In this document: positions 17,342-26,189 of the stretch, in pieces
Numbering within the stretch: the first letter of the stretch is position 1
How the letters are laid out: each line of letters opens with the position of its first letter
The notes under the pieces: generated by a model
The model's input: the letters and a program-made list of their open reading frames with translations, nothing else
What the model was told of the DNA's origin: nothing
Database searches by the model: none
Made by a program: the position numbers and the translations under genes
Origin: Acidipila sp. EB88
GTDB lineage: Bacteria > Acidobacteriota > Terriglobia > Terriglobales > Acidobacteriaceae
Direction: 5' to 3'
DNA: 64,000 nt
Assembly (NCBI RefSeq): GCF_003858395.1
Contig: NZ_QWEV01000001.1
Span: 1-64,000, forward strand

Positions 17342-19679
17342 GCAAAACCCGTGGGCAGCAAAGGCCAGCGATGCGGCCGGCATTGTTCCGATTGCCCGTT
17401 TCGTCGATGACACCATCTTCGCGCTGAAAGCTGGCGGGTACGGCTGCGTGATGGCTTTCACAGGCGTTGACGAGGAAGGTCTCACTGATCGGGAGATCGA
17501 CGCACGTGTCCGGATCCTTGAGGGCGCGCTCCGCGGGCTGCCAGAAGGCGCATGCCTCTACCAGTACGCCCGCATCCGTACCGGCTACACGCTGCCGCGC
17601 AGGAAAGGGAAGTACACCCACGCAGCCACTGAAGCCTTTGTCGACAGCCGGCTGTCGTTTCTCGCCCGCTCCGCAGGATTCCGCCGGTTGGACCTGCATT
17701 GGTGCCTGACGATCGAACCGGCGAAGTCGAAGCTGCCCGGCAAGCCCAAGGAGAACGCGCAGGAGACAGCGCGCATGCTTGTGACGTTGCAAAAGGCCGT
17801 CAGCATCCTCGTGGGCACGTTGGGCTCGGAGCTCGGCCTTCAGACGCTGAACCAAGACGCAACGCTGCAGTTCTTCTCGTACCTGTTCAACCTCGAGGAC
17901 TGGGCAAGCGACATCCGTAGCACCTCGGCGCAGGACATCGACCGGCAGATCGTGCACAGCCCGGTGTCCTGGCATGCCGATCACCTGCGCGTCGGCCGCC
18001 GCCACGTGCAGGTTTACTCGCTGATCGGTCCACCAGCAGCGTCACGTCCCGCGCTCTTCTCGGAACTGCTTGCGCTCGACTGCGATGCGGTGCTGTGCAG
18101 CACCTGGCGACCCAAGTCAGCGGCAGAGGTGCGCAAGGAAGCCACAGCACAGGAGAAGTTCGTCGACTTCTTTAAGGCCGGCATCCTCCAGCGAGTGTCC
18201 GCAGGCCGGGACGCGGCGAAGCTGGAAACAGGAGCTGCTGCCAAGGCTTCGACGCTCAAGGTCGATTCGCTCGGCGGCGTGCTCGCGGACATCGACCAAC
18301 ACACCTGGGGCGAATACTCGCTGCGCCTGCTGATCGCCGCTCGCAGTGCTGAAGAGATCGCTGCAGTATCCCCCTCAGTCCACAAGGCATTTGTCCAGGT
18401 GCAGGCGCCGGTGATTGAGGAAACGATAGGCAATCTGTCAGCCTTCTACGCGATGTTTCCTGGCAACGGCATGTTCAACGTTTGGCCGGTGTGGCTCGCT
18501 GAGAACCACCACGCGCGCATGTCGCTGATCTTCGCGCCAAGCCTTGGGCACGTTCACTCCGCGGATCTGCAGGCCGAGTACCTGAACATCTTCGAGACGC
18601 GGACCAAGACGCCGTTCTTTCAGGATGCCTACGTCGATGGAGTTCGCGTGCAGCTCATCATCGGGCCTCCGGGTACAGGAAAGAGCATGCTAGCCAACCA
18701 AACGATTGCTCTCGATCAGAAGTACGGCGGCTTTACGTTCATCTTCGACATCGGCAACAGCTACGAGAGCTTGGTCGAGCTCTACGGCGGCAAGGTGGTG
18801 CGCATCGGGCTGGACGGCCCGCGGATCAATCCGTTTTCCCTGATGCCGAGCGAGGGCAACCTGAAGTTCCTGCACGAGTTCGTCAAGCTGCTGCTGCGCT
18901 CAGGCGGCGCGGCTATCGGCCCAGAGGATGATGACGCGATCTTCCAGTCCGTGCGCAATGTGTACGAAATGCCGAAGCACCTGCACCGTCTTGCGGAGCT
19001 ATTCCTGCCGCGCCATCTCGATCGCTACCTCGAGAAGTGGAAACACGGCGGCGTCTACGGCGAGATCTTCGACAACGTCGAGGACTCGCTCGAGCTGAAC
19101 CGGCTGCAGTGCTTCGACTTCGCCGGGATCTCGAAGCAGTACGGCGAGCTGATCGAGCCGCTGATGGTGTGGCTACTGCGGCGCATCGATGCCGTGGTCT
19201 ACGACCCGGCGAACCTCGACGTTCCCAAGCACGTGGTGATTGAGGAGCTCTTCTCGAACATGAAGAACAAGCAGCTTCTTGAGGGCGCGCTCGCCAACAT
19301 CAAGACGTCCCGCAAGAACTTGGGTGGCGTGACGCTGATCGGCCAGAGCGCGAACGACCTGGGCGAGAACGCCGAGAGCATCGTGAATTCGTGCAGCTCC
19401 TTCCTGTTCCTTCCCGACCGCACGTTCAGCCGGGATTACTACGGAAAGCTCTTCCAGATGACTGAGCAGCAGCTTGCGCTGTTCGAGAGCCTGCGCACGC
19501 GTGAGGCGCTGTACATGCGCCGCGATGGGCTCACCAAGGTGGTCACGTTCAACCTGGACCCGCGCAGTTATGCGGCGTTCTCAACCAAGCCGCAGGACCG
19601 CCGGCGCCGTGCCGCGCTGGTTGCACGCTACGGGCTGGAAGCGGGACTCGACCGCTTCGCAGCAGGAGAAACAGCATGA
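17322..19679 (+). CDS. virB4: VirB4/TrbE-type T4SS ATPase
   Basis: A 785-residue ATPase. The Walker A motif GPPGTGKS lies near residue 450. The Walker B equivalent is HVVIEELF near residue 640, with Glu where Asp is usual. Segments such as PVWLAENHHARMSLIFAPS and the C-terminal RNLGGVTLIGQSANDL-type region fit the VirB4/CagE family. It powers pilus biogenesis and substrate transfer at the inner membrane. The ATG at 17322 overlaps the end of virB3 by 20 bases, and the stop overlaps virB9 as ATGA. The upstream extension of the frame is a shadow of virB3. Confidence 0.93.
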   Translation: MTRASDKQNPWAAKASDAAGIVPIARFVDDTIFALKAGGYGCVMAFTGVDEEGLTDREIDARVRILEGALRGLPEGACLYQYARIRTGYTLPRRKGKYTHAATEAFVDSRLSFLARSAGFRRLDLHWCLTIEPAKSKLPGKPKENAQETARMLVTLQKAVSILVGTLGSELGLQTLNQDATLQFFSYLFNLEDWASDIRSTSAQDIDRQIVHSPVSWHADHLRVGRRHVQVYSLIGPPAASRPALFSELLALDCDAVLCSTWRPKSAAEVRKEATAQEKFVDFFKAGILQRVSAGRDAAKLETGAAAKASTLKVDSLGGVLADIDQHTWGEYSLRLLIAARSAEEIAAVSPSVHKAFVQVQAPVIEETIGNLSAFYAMFPGNGMFNVWPVWLAENHHARMSLIFAPSLGHVHSADLQAEYLNIFETRTKTPFFQDAYVDGVRVQLIIGPPGTGKSMLANQTIALDQKYGGFTFIFDIGNSYESLVELYGGKVVRIGLDGPRINPFSLMPSEGNLKFLHEFVKLLLRSGGAAIGPEDDDAIFQSVRNVYEMPKHLHRLAELFLPRHLDRYLEKWKHGGVYGEIFDNVEDSLELNRLQCFDFAGISKQYGELIEPLMVWLLRRIDAVVYDPANLDVPKHVVIEELFSNMKNKQLLEGALANIKTSRKNLGGVTLIGQSANDLGENAESIVNSCSSFLFLPDRTFSRDYYGKLFQMTEQQLALFESLRTREALYMRRDGLTKVVTFNLDPRSYAAFSTKPQDRRRRAALVARYGLEAGLDRFAAGETA

Positions 19680-20494
19680 AGGTACTCGCAATCGCAGCAC
19701 TGCTCCTGACGCCCGGCCTCTTCGCCGACGCAGAAATCCACCGCTTTCAGCCGAGTCCGCCGCGCACGGTGGTGTTCATGCAGGCCGCCGCCCCTCCGGT
19801 CATTCGCACCGGGGTATTGCAGTCGACGCTGATTGCGCTTCCGGCTGAGGAGAAGGTAGCAACCGTCTTCGTCGGTGACACCGAAGGCTGGGTAGTCGAT
19901 GGAGGACACGTCGCCAGCCGGTACATCTCGGTCAAGCCCAAAGTGCCGAACGCCGCGACAGACGTACACATCATCTCGGACCACGGCAACGAGTACACGC
20001 TCGAGCTCCGCGAGGTCTCGACGGATGGCGACAGCCACTTCGATTCGAACGTGATCCTCTCGGCCGGCGACAAGGGCGCACAGGACAAGATCTCGCAACT
20101 GCCGGTCTTCCTGCCAGCTGCGGAAGTCGAGAAGGCCCGGGCAGATGCCGCCGCGGCGCAGGCTGCTGCTGAGAAGACGCGCAAGGATGAACAGGCGAAG
20201 GTTGAGGCCGATCGCGCAGCGTACCCAGCCAAAGTGCACTTCGATTACGAGTGGAACCACGAGAAGGGGCGCGAGCTCGGAATCCAGCAGATCTGGCGCG
20301 ACGACAAGTTCACCTACATTCGCGGCAAGTTCCAGGAGACGCCGGCGCTCTACGAGCTGAAGGACAAGAAGGGAAGCCTGGTCAACTTCGACTTCGCCGA
20401 TGGCCTCTACACGGTGCCTAAGCAGCTGGAAGACGGCTACCTGACGATCGGCAAAACCAAAGTGGAGTTCAAGCGCACCGGGGAAGGGAGCTGA
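19676..20494 (+). CDS. virB9: VirB9/TrbG/CagX-type T4SS protein
   Basis: 272 residues with a signal peptide (KVLAIAALLLTPGLFADA). The N-terminal domain contains GDTEGWVV and HIISDHGNEYTLELREVS. A charged Ala/Lys-rich linker spans about residues 145-185. The C-terminal domain (GIQQIWRDDKFTYIRGKFQETPALYEL) matches the conserved pattern of CagX/VirB9. VirB9 forms the outer-membrane core complex with VirB10. Its ATG overlaps the virB4 stop. Confidence 0.88.
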   Translation: MKVLAIAALLLTPGLFADAEIHRFQPSPPRTVVFMQAAAPPVIRTGVLQSTLIALPAEEKVATVFVGDTEGWVVDGGHVASRYISVKPKVPNAATDVHIISDHGNEYTLELREVSTDGDSHFDSNVILSAGDKGAQDKISQLPVFLPAAEVEKARADAAAAQAAAEKTRKDEQAKVEADRAAYPAKVHFDYEWNHEKGRELGIQQIWRDDKFTYIRGKFQETPALYELKDKKGSLVNFDFADGLYTVPKQLEDGYLTIGKTKVEFKRTGEGS

Positions 20495-20495
20495 C

Positions 20496-21731
20496 ATGCC
20501 AGAGCCCATCGAGCAGCACGCCACCGTTCCGGCACAGCCCACTCCAACAGCCCCCGTACAGCGCCTCAAGCCCGCATTGTGGGTGTTGATCGCTTTGATC
20601 GCTATCGTCATGGTTGCAAATGCCGTTCGCGCGACCTCCAGCAAGAAGCAGGCGCAAAGCGCACTCACACAGCGGCCGGCGAGCGTCAGCCCCCAGCAGG
20701 TTTCGAGCTTCGAGACCCAGCAGAATCTGGAGGCGAAGCGTGACGCCATGCTCCGCATGCAACAAGCCGCGGCACAGAATGCGATGGGAGGCCCACAGAG
20801 CGACATTCCCGGCCCTGAGGCAGATGGGGCCGCCCCGATGACCGCCGCGCAGAAACAGGCGATCTATGGCACCAGCGCGAATGCACCAGCAAAAACTTCG
20901 ACTGCGTCTGAGGCAGCCGCCGAGGCCAAGCAACGCCGGCTTGCCCGTGAGAAGGCCGCACAGGACGCCCGCGACAGTGACACAGTCGCAATCGACTTCG
21001 CCCGCCCCGCTCAAGCGGCAGCAGGACCCGCGCCAGCGGAAGCAGCGCCGGTGATTCAGCAGGCGCCAGGCACAGAACTAGCGGCGGGGAAGAGGGCCGC
21101 CGACGATCCAGCCAAAGCGGTCTCTGACCCAATCGACGGGTACGACGGCAAGCTGTACCGCGTTTTCGAGGGGACTGTCTTCGAAGGAGTGGTCACGAAC
21201 CACATCAACGGTTCGCTGGCAGGGCCCATCCTCGTGATGCTGACCACCGATTACTACTCGCACGACCACCAGCAGCTTCTCTTGCCCCAGGGCACGCGGC
21301 TGATCGGCGAGGTGCAGCCGGTGAGCAGCACGCAGCAGGCACGGCTCGCAGTCGTCTTCCACCGGGCCATCTGCCCGGACGGTTTCACCGTGACGCTCGA
21401 CAAGTTCGCCAGCCTGGATCCGCTCGGCACCAGCGGGCTGTCGGGTCACGTCGACCACGGCTACCTGCAGGCGTTCGGCGCTGCGGCGGCAATCGGCGGC
21501 CTGGGCGGTCTCGCGCAGATCGGCAACAGCGGCAGCATTCTCACCCCATCGTCCGAGATCCGCAACGGCATCTCCGAGCAGTCGGCAGAGGAAGGCGAGC
21601 AGGTGCTGAACCACTTCCTCAACCGCTTGCCGGTGATCACGCTCAAGGAGGGCAGCCGCGCTCGCGTCTACATTGGCCGCGATCTGCTCATCCCGTCCTA
21701 CGCCAGCCACCACGTAGACCCCACGTTGTAA
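20496..21731 (+). CDS. virB10: VirB10/TrbI-type T4SS protein
   Basis: 411 residues. One transmembrane helix near residues 27-44 (LWVLIALIAIVMVANAV), then a long Pro/Ala/Gln-rich periplasmic linker, then the conserved C-terminal beta-barrel domain (EGTVFEGVVTNHINGSLAGPILVM, LLLPQGTRLIGEV, and ARVYIGRDLLIPSY at the end). This is the TrbI/VirB10 architecture spanning both membranes. It starts one base after the virB9 stop. Confidence 0.92.
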   Translation: MPEPIEQHATVPAQPTPTAPVQRLKPALWVLIALIAIVMVANAVRATSSKKQAQSALTQRPASVSPQQVSSFETQQNLEAKRDAMLRMQQAAAQNAMGGPQSDIPGPEADGAAPMTAAQKQAIYGTSANAPAKTSTASEAAAEAKQRRLAREKAAQDARDSDTVAIDFARPAQAAAGPAPAEAAPVIQQAPGTELAAGKRAADDPAKAVSDPIDGYDGKLYRVFEGTVFEGVVTNHINGSLAGPILVMLTTDYYSHDHQQLLLPQGTRLIGEVQPVSSTQQARLAVVFHRAICPDGFTVTLDKFASLDPLGTSGLSGHVDHGYLQAFGAAAAIGGLGGLAQIGNSGSILTPSSEIRNGISEQSAEEGEQVLNHFLNRLPVITLKEGSRARVYIGRDLLIPSYASHHVDPTL

Positions 21732-21741
21732 GGAGCCCTGC

Positions 21742-22524
21742 ATGAAGCTTTCACCCAAGATGAAGCGCAACATCCTCCTCGGGGGCGCGCTGTTCGCTTG
21801 CGCCTCCCTGCCAACCTTCGGGCTGTTCGGCATAGGCGACATTGTGTTTGATCCGACCAGCTATGCGAGCCTCGTCTCGCAGCTGACCACGTTGCAGCAG
21901 CAGTACACGACGGTAAAGAACAACCTCACCCACTTCTCCGCGAAGTCGCTCTGGCAGACCGAGAAGATGCAGCTCGAGAACCTGAACGTCGCCAGCCTGT
22001 TCGGGGAGACCTCCGGGTGGGGCGTGGCGCTAAATACGAACAACATCGGCACCTCGCAATCGGCGTGGAAGATGGGAACGGTTGCCGTCAACACGCCGAC
22101 GAACCTGGCCGGGCAAACGCCGGGCGCGAGCGCAGATTTGGCACAGCTTGCGATGGTCGAGGTGAGCGATTCGGTATCGCCTACCTGCATGACTGCCATC
22201 GGGCAGTACAACCAACAGCGGACGACGAACACGACAGCGCAGGCGTCGCTGCAGCTCAACCAGCTTGATGTGACGGCCGCGACGAACTCCGAGGTGCAGC
22301 AGCTCAACCTTGTGAACGCCGCCATGCAGCAGGCAGCGACCGAGGCGATGGCGCAAGGGGTAATTCACTCGTGCGTTGCCGCACAGCTCACCATCGCCAA
22401 CATGCAGCAGCGCAACACCGCGGCGCAGCAGCTGAATGACACAACCTTTGTGGCCGCCCAGCGGGCCGCCAATCCATCAGCCCCGGGCGGTGAGTCGACC
22501 ACCTGGGACAGCTACCTGCCGTAA
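21742..22524 (+). CDS. virB5: VirB5/TrbJ-type T4SS protein
   Basis: 260 residues with a signal peptide (NILLGGALFACASLPTFG) and a Gln/Thr/Asn-rich helical body (SQLTTLQQQYTTVKNNL; NAAMQQAATEAMAQG), typical of TrbJ/VirB5 pilus-tip adhesin-like proteins. It ends in ESTTWDSYLP, a motif nearly repeated at the C-terminus of the next small protein. A ribosome binding site (AAGGAG) precedes the ATG. The TrbJ call rests on composition, size and position. Confidence 0.8.
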   Translation: MKLSPKMKRNILLGGALFACASLPTFGLFGIGDIVFDPTSYASLVSQLTTLQQQYTTVKNNLTHFSAKSLWQTEKMQLENLNVASLFGETSGWGVALNTNNIGTSQSAWKMGTVAVNTPTNLAGQTPGASADLAQLAMVEVSDSVSPTCMTAIGQYNQQRTTNTTAQASLQLNQLDVTAATNSEVQQLNLVNAAMQQAATEAMAQGVIHSCVAAQLTIANMQQRNTAAQQLNDTTFVAAQRAANPSAPGGESTTWDSYLP

Positions 22525-22540
22525 AGGAGACGCAGACGCC

Positions 22541-22819
22541 ATGACCTCAGCCATAAACACGAAGATCCTCATCGCCATCCTTGCCGCCCTCGCGGGCCTC
22601 GCTGCCACGGCCGGGGTGATGCTCAAGAACCAGGCCGACGCCCTCGCGCTGCAAAAGCGGCAGGCGGCGGCTCAGCTTGCCGTCTATAAGCACGACCAGC
22701 AAGTAGCGGACGCGCAGGAGAAAGCCCGCAAGGATTACGAGGCGGCGGTCGCAAAGCGCAACGCGCAGGGCAGCGCACCCGGCCACGAATCGCACACCTG
22801 GCAGACGTACCTTCCCTAA
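22541..22819 (+). CDS. Small membrane-anchored T4SS-operon protein sharing a C-terminal motif with VirB5
   Basis: A 92-residue protein: one N-terminal hydrophobic helix (ILIAILAALAGLAATAGVML), a charged coiled coil (residues 30-70), and the end ESHTWQTYLP, which mirrors ESTTWDSYLP of the preceding VirB5. The ATG at 22541 follows AAAGGAGACG. It occupies the slot where lipoprotein or entry-exclusion genes (TrbK/VirB7/Eex) often lie, but there is no lipobox cysteine. The shared ending suggests both proteins are recognised by the same partner. Function unknown. Confidence 0.75.
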   Translation: MTSAINTKILIAILAALAGLAATAGVMLKNQADALALQKRQAAAQLAVYKHDQQVADAQEKARKDYEAAVAKRNAQGSAPGHESHTWQTYLP

Positions 22820-22834
22820 AGAATCGAGCACACG

Positions 22835-23731
22835 ATGAACCCGGCCCTTCTCGCGCAGACCCTCACAACCGACACCACCTACGGCTCCGTGAACTGGCTC
22901 TACCAGTTCACCAACAACCTGACCGATCTGACGACGCAGCACGCCGACGTGCTGACGAGCCTGGGAACGACGGAACTCAGCTTCATCGCGCTCTTGATGC
23001 TCGTCGGTTTGGTTATGGAGTGGAACTTCCGGGGAATGGCCATTGGGGGCTATCATCACCCGCTGCACGTCGGGGATCTGATGCGGTTCTTCCGAACGCT
23101 GCTGATCTGCTCGCTGATGGAAACGTACTGGACAACCCCGATGCCGGGTGCCTCTTTCGGGCTCGCGCACCTGTTCGCATACCTGGCCCAGGTCATCGTT
23201 ACGGCATTCGATCAGAACTCGCTCAACACGTTGACCCAACTTCTCAACGACGCGTCGCAGAACACTCCCATGCCTTCAGGCTTCGCGGTTGCTGAGCATA
23301 TCTGCTACTGGCTCGTGGAACTGATGATGGCACTGGCAAGCGGCATCCTGTTCTATCTCAATTGCTCGTCGTTCATCATGTACGGCGTGACGTCGCTGTT
23401 TGGACCGCTCTTCATTCCTTTGATGATGGTGCCATCGCTGCGCGGAATGTTTCTGTCCTTCATGCAGACGCTGCTGAGCTTCGGGATGATCCGCGCGGTC
23501 GCAGGCGGGTACATCTTCATCTGGTCGGGCTTCCTAATGGCCTTCATGCAGCGCGTGTTCAACGGCAACTATTCGATCGCGATGTGGGAGGCGAACTGGG
23601 TCGGCGTTGGTGCTGTCTTTGTCGCTTTTTTCGTCAGCCTCGCTGGCGTTATGAAGCTCACCCAAGACATTTTTGGCGGCAGCGCAAGCTCCGCCAGCGG
23701 CCTCGGCAGCCTTATGAACAAGGTCATGTAA
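22835..23731 (+). CDS. virB6: VirB6/TrbL-type T4SS channel protein
   Basis: 298 residues with six or more transmembrane helices (FIALLMLVGLVMEW; HLFAYLAQVIVTAF; YWLVELMMALASGILFYL; GPLFIPLMMVPSLRGMFLSF; GAVFVAFFVSLAGVM) and an extracytoplasmic N-terminus. The polytopic topology, size and position identify the VirB6/TrbL inner-membrane channel component. The C-terminus is Gly/Ser rich, as usual for the family. Confidence 0.85.
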   Translation: MNPALLAQTLTTDTTYGSVNWLYQFTNNLTDLTTQHADVLTSLGTTELSFIALLMLVGLVMEWNFRGMAIGGYHHPLHVGDLMRFFRTLLICSLMETYWTTPMPGASFGLAHLFAYLAQVIVTAFDQNSLNTLTQLLNDASQNTPMPSGFAVAEHICYWLVELMMALASGILFYLNCSSFIMYGVTSLFGPLFIPLMMVPSLRGMFLSFMQTLLSFGMIRAVAGGYIFIWSGFLMAFMQRVFNGNYSIAMWEANWVGVGAVFVAFFVSLAGVMKLTQDIFGGSASSASGLGSLMNKVM

Positions 23732-23756
23732 TCAGCCACTACGGAAAGGAACATCC

Positions 23757-24512
23757 ATGAGCACCCTTCAGATGCCGACATCGGAGCGCCTCACCCCGAA
23801 GCAGGCCGCGGTCCAGGATCACATCGGGAACGCGGTCTATGCCGCCCACTATAACGAGCGCAAGACGGCGCGGATCATCATCGGCGGACTATCACTGCTG
23901 CTGCTGGGAGCTATGGGCACGATCGCAGCCTTGGCGAGCAGGCCGAGCGTGAACCGCTACGTCCGCATCGACGAGATGGGGCGCGCCCAAGCGATCCAGT
24001 ACAGCGATCTGAACTACTCGCCGCGCGAGGGCGAGATCCGCACGTACCTGACCGATTGGGCCAACTACCGATTCACCATCAACCGCGAGACCATCGCCAA
24101 GAAGTACCCGCTCAACTACTACTTCCTCTCGCAGCAGCTTTCCGCGCAGCTGATGAACGAGGACAACGCCAACCACCTGGTGTCACAGGTGCTGACAGGC
24201 CAGGAAGAACAGAGCGACGTGGAGGTGCGAAACGTCACGATCACCAGCATGGCGACAGAGCAGGTCGCCGGCGCGAACATCGCCAAGGGCACGGCAGTAA
24301 TCAACCTGGACCGTGTCTACAGCGCCCGGCAGTCTCAGCAACCGCGCACCGAGCACTGGGACGCGAACGTAACATACTACCTCAATCCGAAGCAGGTCAG
24401 CGAGCAGGCGAAGCTGTTCCCACAGTTCGAGACGATCAATCCACTAGGCCTCACCATCACTGCGCTGGTGCAGAATCGCGAAGGCGTCGAAGCGGCGCCG
24501 GTGGCACGATGA
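23757..24512 (+). CDS. virB8: VirB8/TrbF-type T4SS assembly factor
   Basis: 251 residues: a short cytoplasmic N-terminus, one transmembrane helix (IIIGGLSLLLLGAMGTIAAL), then a periplasmic NTF2-like domain with VRIDEMGRAQAI and a late conserved NPLGLTITALVQNREG. This is the VirB8/TrbF pattern. GAAAGGAAC precedes the ATG. Its stop overlaps the virB11 start in the form ATGA. Confidence 0.88.
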   Translation: MSTLQMPTSERLTPKQAAVQDHIGNAVYAAHYNERKTARIIIGGLSLLLLGAMGTIAALASRPSVNRYVRIDEMGRAQAIQYSDLNYSPREGEIRTYLTDWANYRFTINRETIAKKYPLNYYFLSQQLSAQLMNEDNANHLVSQVLTGQEEQSDVEVRNVTITSMATEQVAGANIAKGTAVINLDRVYSARQSQQPRTEHWDANVTYYLNPKQVSEQAKLFPQFETINPLGLTITALVQNREGVEAAPVAR

Positions 24513-25510
24513 GCAGCTTCGAGCGCATCCTGCCGTACTTCCCCGAAGAGGTACAGGCACTCATCCTGGACTCGACGATCAGCGACCTGATGATCAACGG
24601 GACCACCGGTGTGTTTGCAGACCGCGGCGGTGTCATGACCCGGGTGCCGATCACCCAGGCGCAGTCCGAGCTGCAGCTTCGCGTTGCGATCGAGAAGATC
24701 GCGCGCGTGCTGGGACAGGACATCACAGCGCAGAACCCCATCCTCAACACGCGCCTGCCCGATGGCTCGCGTGTGGCTGTAGTGGGCCCACCAGCAGCCA
24801 TCAACGGCCACACCTTGACGATCCGGAAGTTCAACCGGTGGTTCTCGTCTGACGAGCTTGTCGCATCCGGAAGCATGCCGCGCCTGGTGCGCGATCACGT
24901 CGTCCAGCTCATCGCCCAGCGCAAGAACGGACTCATCAGCGGTGGAACGGGGTCAGGCAAGACGACCACCATGAAGGCGTTCCTCGACCACGTGCCGATA
25001 AGTGAGCGGCTGATCCTAATCGAGAAGCCGGCCGAGCTCAAACTTGCACATCCGAACGCAGTCCAGTGGGAGGTTGTGGATGCCATCCAGGGGCAGGCAG
25101 GCGTCACCGCAAGCGAGCTGCTGGCTGCCGCGTTGCGTCACCGACCGGATCGCATTGTGATGGGCGAGATCCGCGACGACTGCGGCTATGACCTGCTGCA
25201 GGCGATGAACACAGGCCACGGCGGCACCCTCTCGACGATCCATGCGTCGTCTGCCGTCGATGCGCTCGGGCGATTGGCGAATCTCGCGCTGAGTGCACGC
25301 TCCAACATCAACCACGGCTTCATCCGCAGCGAGACAGCAGCGGCACTGGACTTCGTTCTGTACTGCGAACGTGCTGCGAACGGTAAGCGCCAAGTGCGCG
25401 AGCTGATCGAGGTCCGAGGCTACGACCAGACCACCCAGAGCTTCGCTGTTGAGACGCTCTACCACGTCAACGCACCAGCACTGATCGAGGAGGAAGTATG
25501 CGCCCTGTAG
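24509..25510 (+). CDS. virB11: VirB11/TrbB-type traffic ATPase
   Basis: A 333-residue secretion ATPase. Walker A is GGTGSGKTTT near residue 148, the Asp box follows as LILIEKPAELKL, Walker B is the RPDRIVMGEIRD segment near residue 213, and the His box is NTGHGGTLSTIHA. It forms a hexamer at the inner membrane that works with VirB4 and VirD4. The start overlaps the virB8 stop. A 59-residue zinc-ribbon gene begins within its last codons in another frame. Confidence 0.93.
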   Translation: MSSFERILPYFPEEVQALILDSTISDLMINGTTGVFADRGGVMTRVPITQAQSELQLRVAIEKIARVLGQDITAQNPILNTRLPDGSRVAVVGPPAAINGHTLTIRKFNRWFSSDELVASGSMPRLVRDHVVQLIAQRKNGLISGGTGSGKTTTMKAFLDHVPISERLILIEKPAELKLAHPNAVQWEVVDAIQGQAGVTASELLAAALRHRPDRIVMGEIRDDCGYDLLQAMNTGHGGTLSTIHASSAVDALGRLANLALSARSNINHGFIRSETAAALDFVLYCERAANGKRQVRELIEVRGYDQTTQSFAVETLYHVNAPALIEEEVCAL

Positions 25511-25677
25511 ACAGCAACACGCTTTGCATCGACTGCGGCAAGCCCGCACTGGAGCGTAGCGCAACAGAGGCGGCAAAGCGCGAGGTAGGCATCAGCGGCA
25601 TCTGCGGCGTGTGTTGGGACAACATGCACGGCGTTGAGCCCGAGGACGACGACGAGGACGACTGGCAGCCGTTCTAG
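25498..25677 (+). CDS. Mini zinc-ribbon protein overlapping the virB11 end
   Basis: A 59-residue product with two Cys pairs, CIDC near residue 9 and CGVC near residue 38, and an acidic C-terminus (EDDDEDD). The ATG lies 13 bases before the virB11 stop and is preceded by AGGAGG, a strong ribosome binding site placed within virB11. This makes translation very likely. Small CxxC proteins in conjugative operons may bind DNA or act as regulators; the role here is unknown. Confidence 0.7.
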   Translation: MRPVDSNTLCIDCGKPALERSATEAAKREVGISGICGVCWDNMHGVEPEDDDEDDWQPF

Positions 25678-25727
25678 ACACACGCCTCTCCACTCACCAG
25701 CTCATCACCAACCCACAGGGAGACACC

Positions 25728-25988
25728 ATGGCATTGCTGAAGTTGAAGACCAGCACGAAGGTTCAGGCCACCATCAGTATCGACAGCGAGACCGCTGCGA
25801 AGCTCGACCACTACGCCGCAATGACGCACGCACCCGCTGACCAGGTGATCGAAGAAGCGCTCGAATACTTGTATGGGAAGGACAAAGACTTCATCGCTTT
25901 CCTGCAGAAGCAGGGTGAGAAGTCCGCGCCGGTTTCGCTCAAATTGAAGCAGAAACCTGTGCCCGCGAAGACCACGAACGATGCCTAA
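25728..25988 (+). CDS. CopG/RHH-like small DNA-binding protein
   Basis: 86 residues. The N-terminal part (KVQATISIDSETAAKLDHYAAMTHAPADQVIEEALEYLY) has the strand-helix-helix layout of CopG family proteins; the tail is Lys-rich. A good ribosome binding site (CAGGGAG) precedes the ATG. It lies just upstream of a segment with inverted repeats and the mobilisation genes, so it may repress the region or be a relaxosome accessory factor. Confidence 0.65.
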   Translation: MALLKLKTSTKVQATISIDSETAAKLDHYAAMTHAPADQVIEEALEYLYGKDKDFIAFLQKQGEKSAPVSLKLKQKPVPAKTTNDA

Positions 25989-26189
25989 AAAGACATGGTG
26001 GGGTGGCAGATTGGAGATCGTGCTGCGCACGAGGGGTTGATTGACACTCCACCCCTTTCAGGACATGCAGAAATGCGCAGCTTCCATAATCCCCCAAACT
26101 ATAGATGGCAAACGGTTTACAGGATCACGTATCACGTTCGTGGGACGGCGTGTAACACGAAAGTGAGACATCAATCTGAGGTGAAAAAC
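25989..26189. other. oriT: Candidate origin of transfer (oriT) with inverted repeats
   Basis: This 200-base non-coding stretch contains AGGGGT and ACCCCT arms at 26032-26037 and 26051-26056, and a longer inverted repeat with TCACGTTCGTG at 26132-26142 and CACGAAAGTGA at 26156-26166 (10 of 11 bases pair). A small palindrome CGTGTAACACG lies between them at 26149-26159. It precedes an accessory protein gene, virD4 and a MobF relaxase gene, the same order as oriT-trwA-trwB-trwC of plasmid R388. The repeats could also be an operator for the next gene. No nic site is identifiable by eye. Confidence 0.45.

Noticed and set aside
19628-20806. 392-codon minus-strand frame opposite virB9 and virB10
   Set aside because: It runs antisense through two well-supported T4SS genes and has the composition of a shadow.
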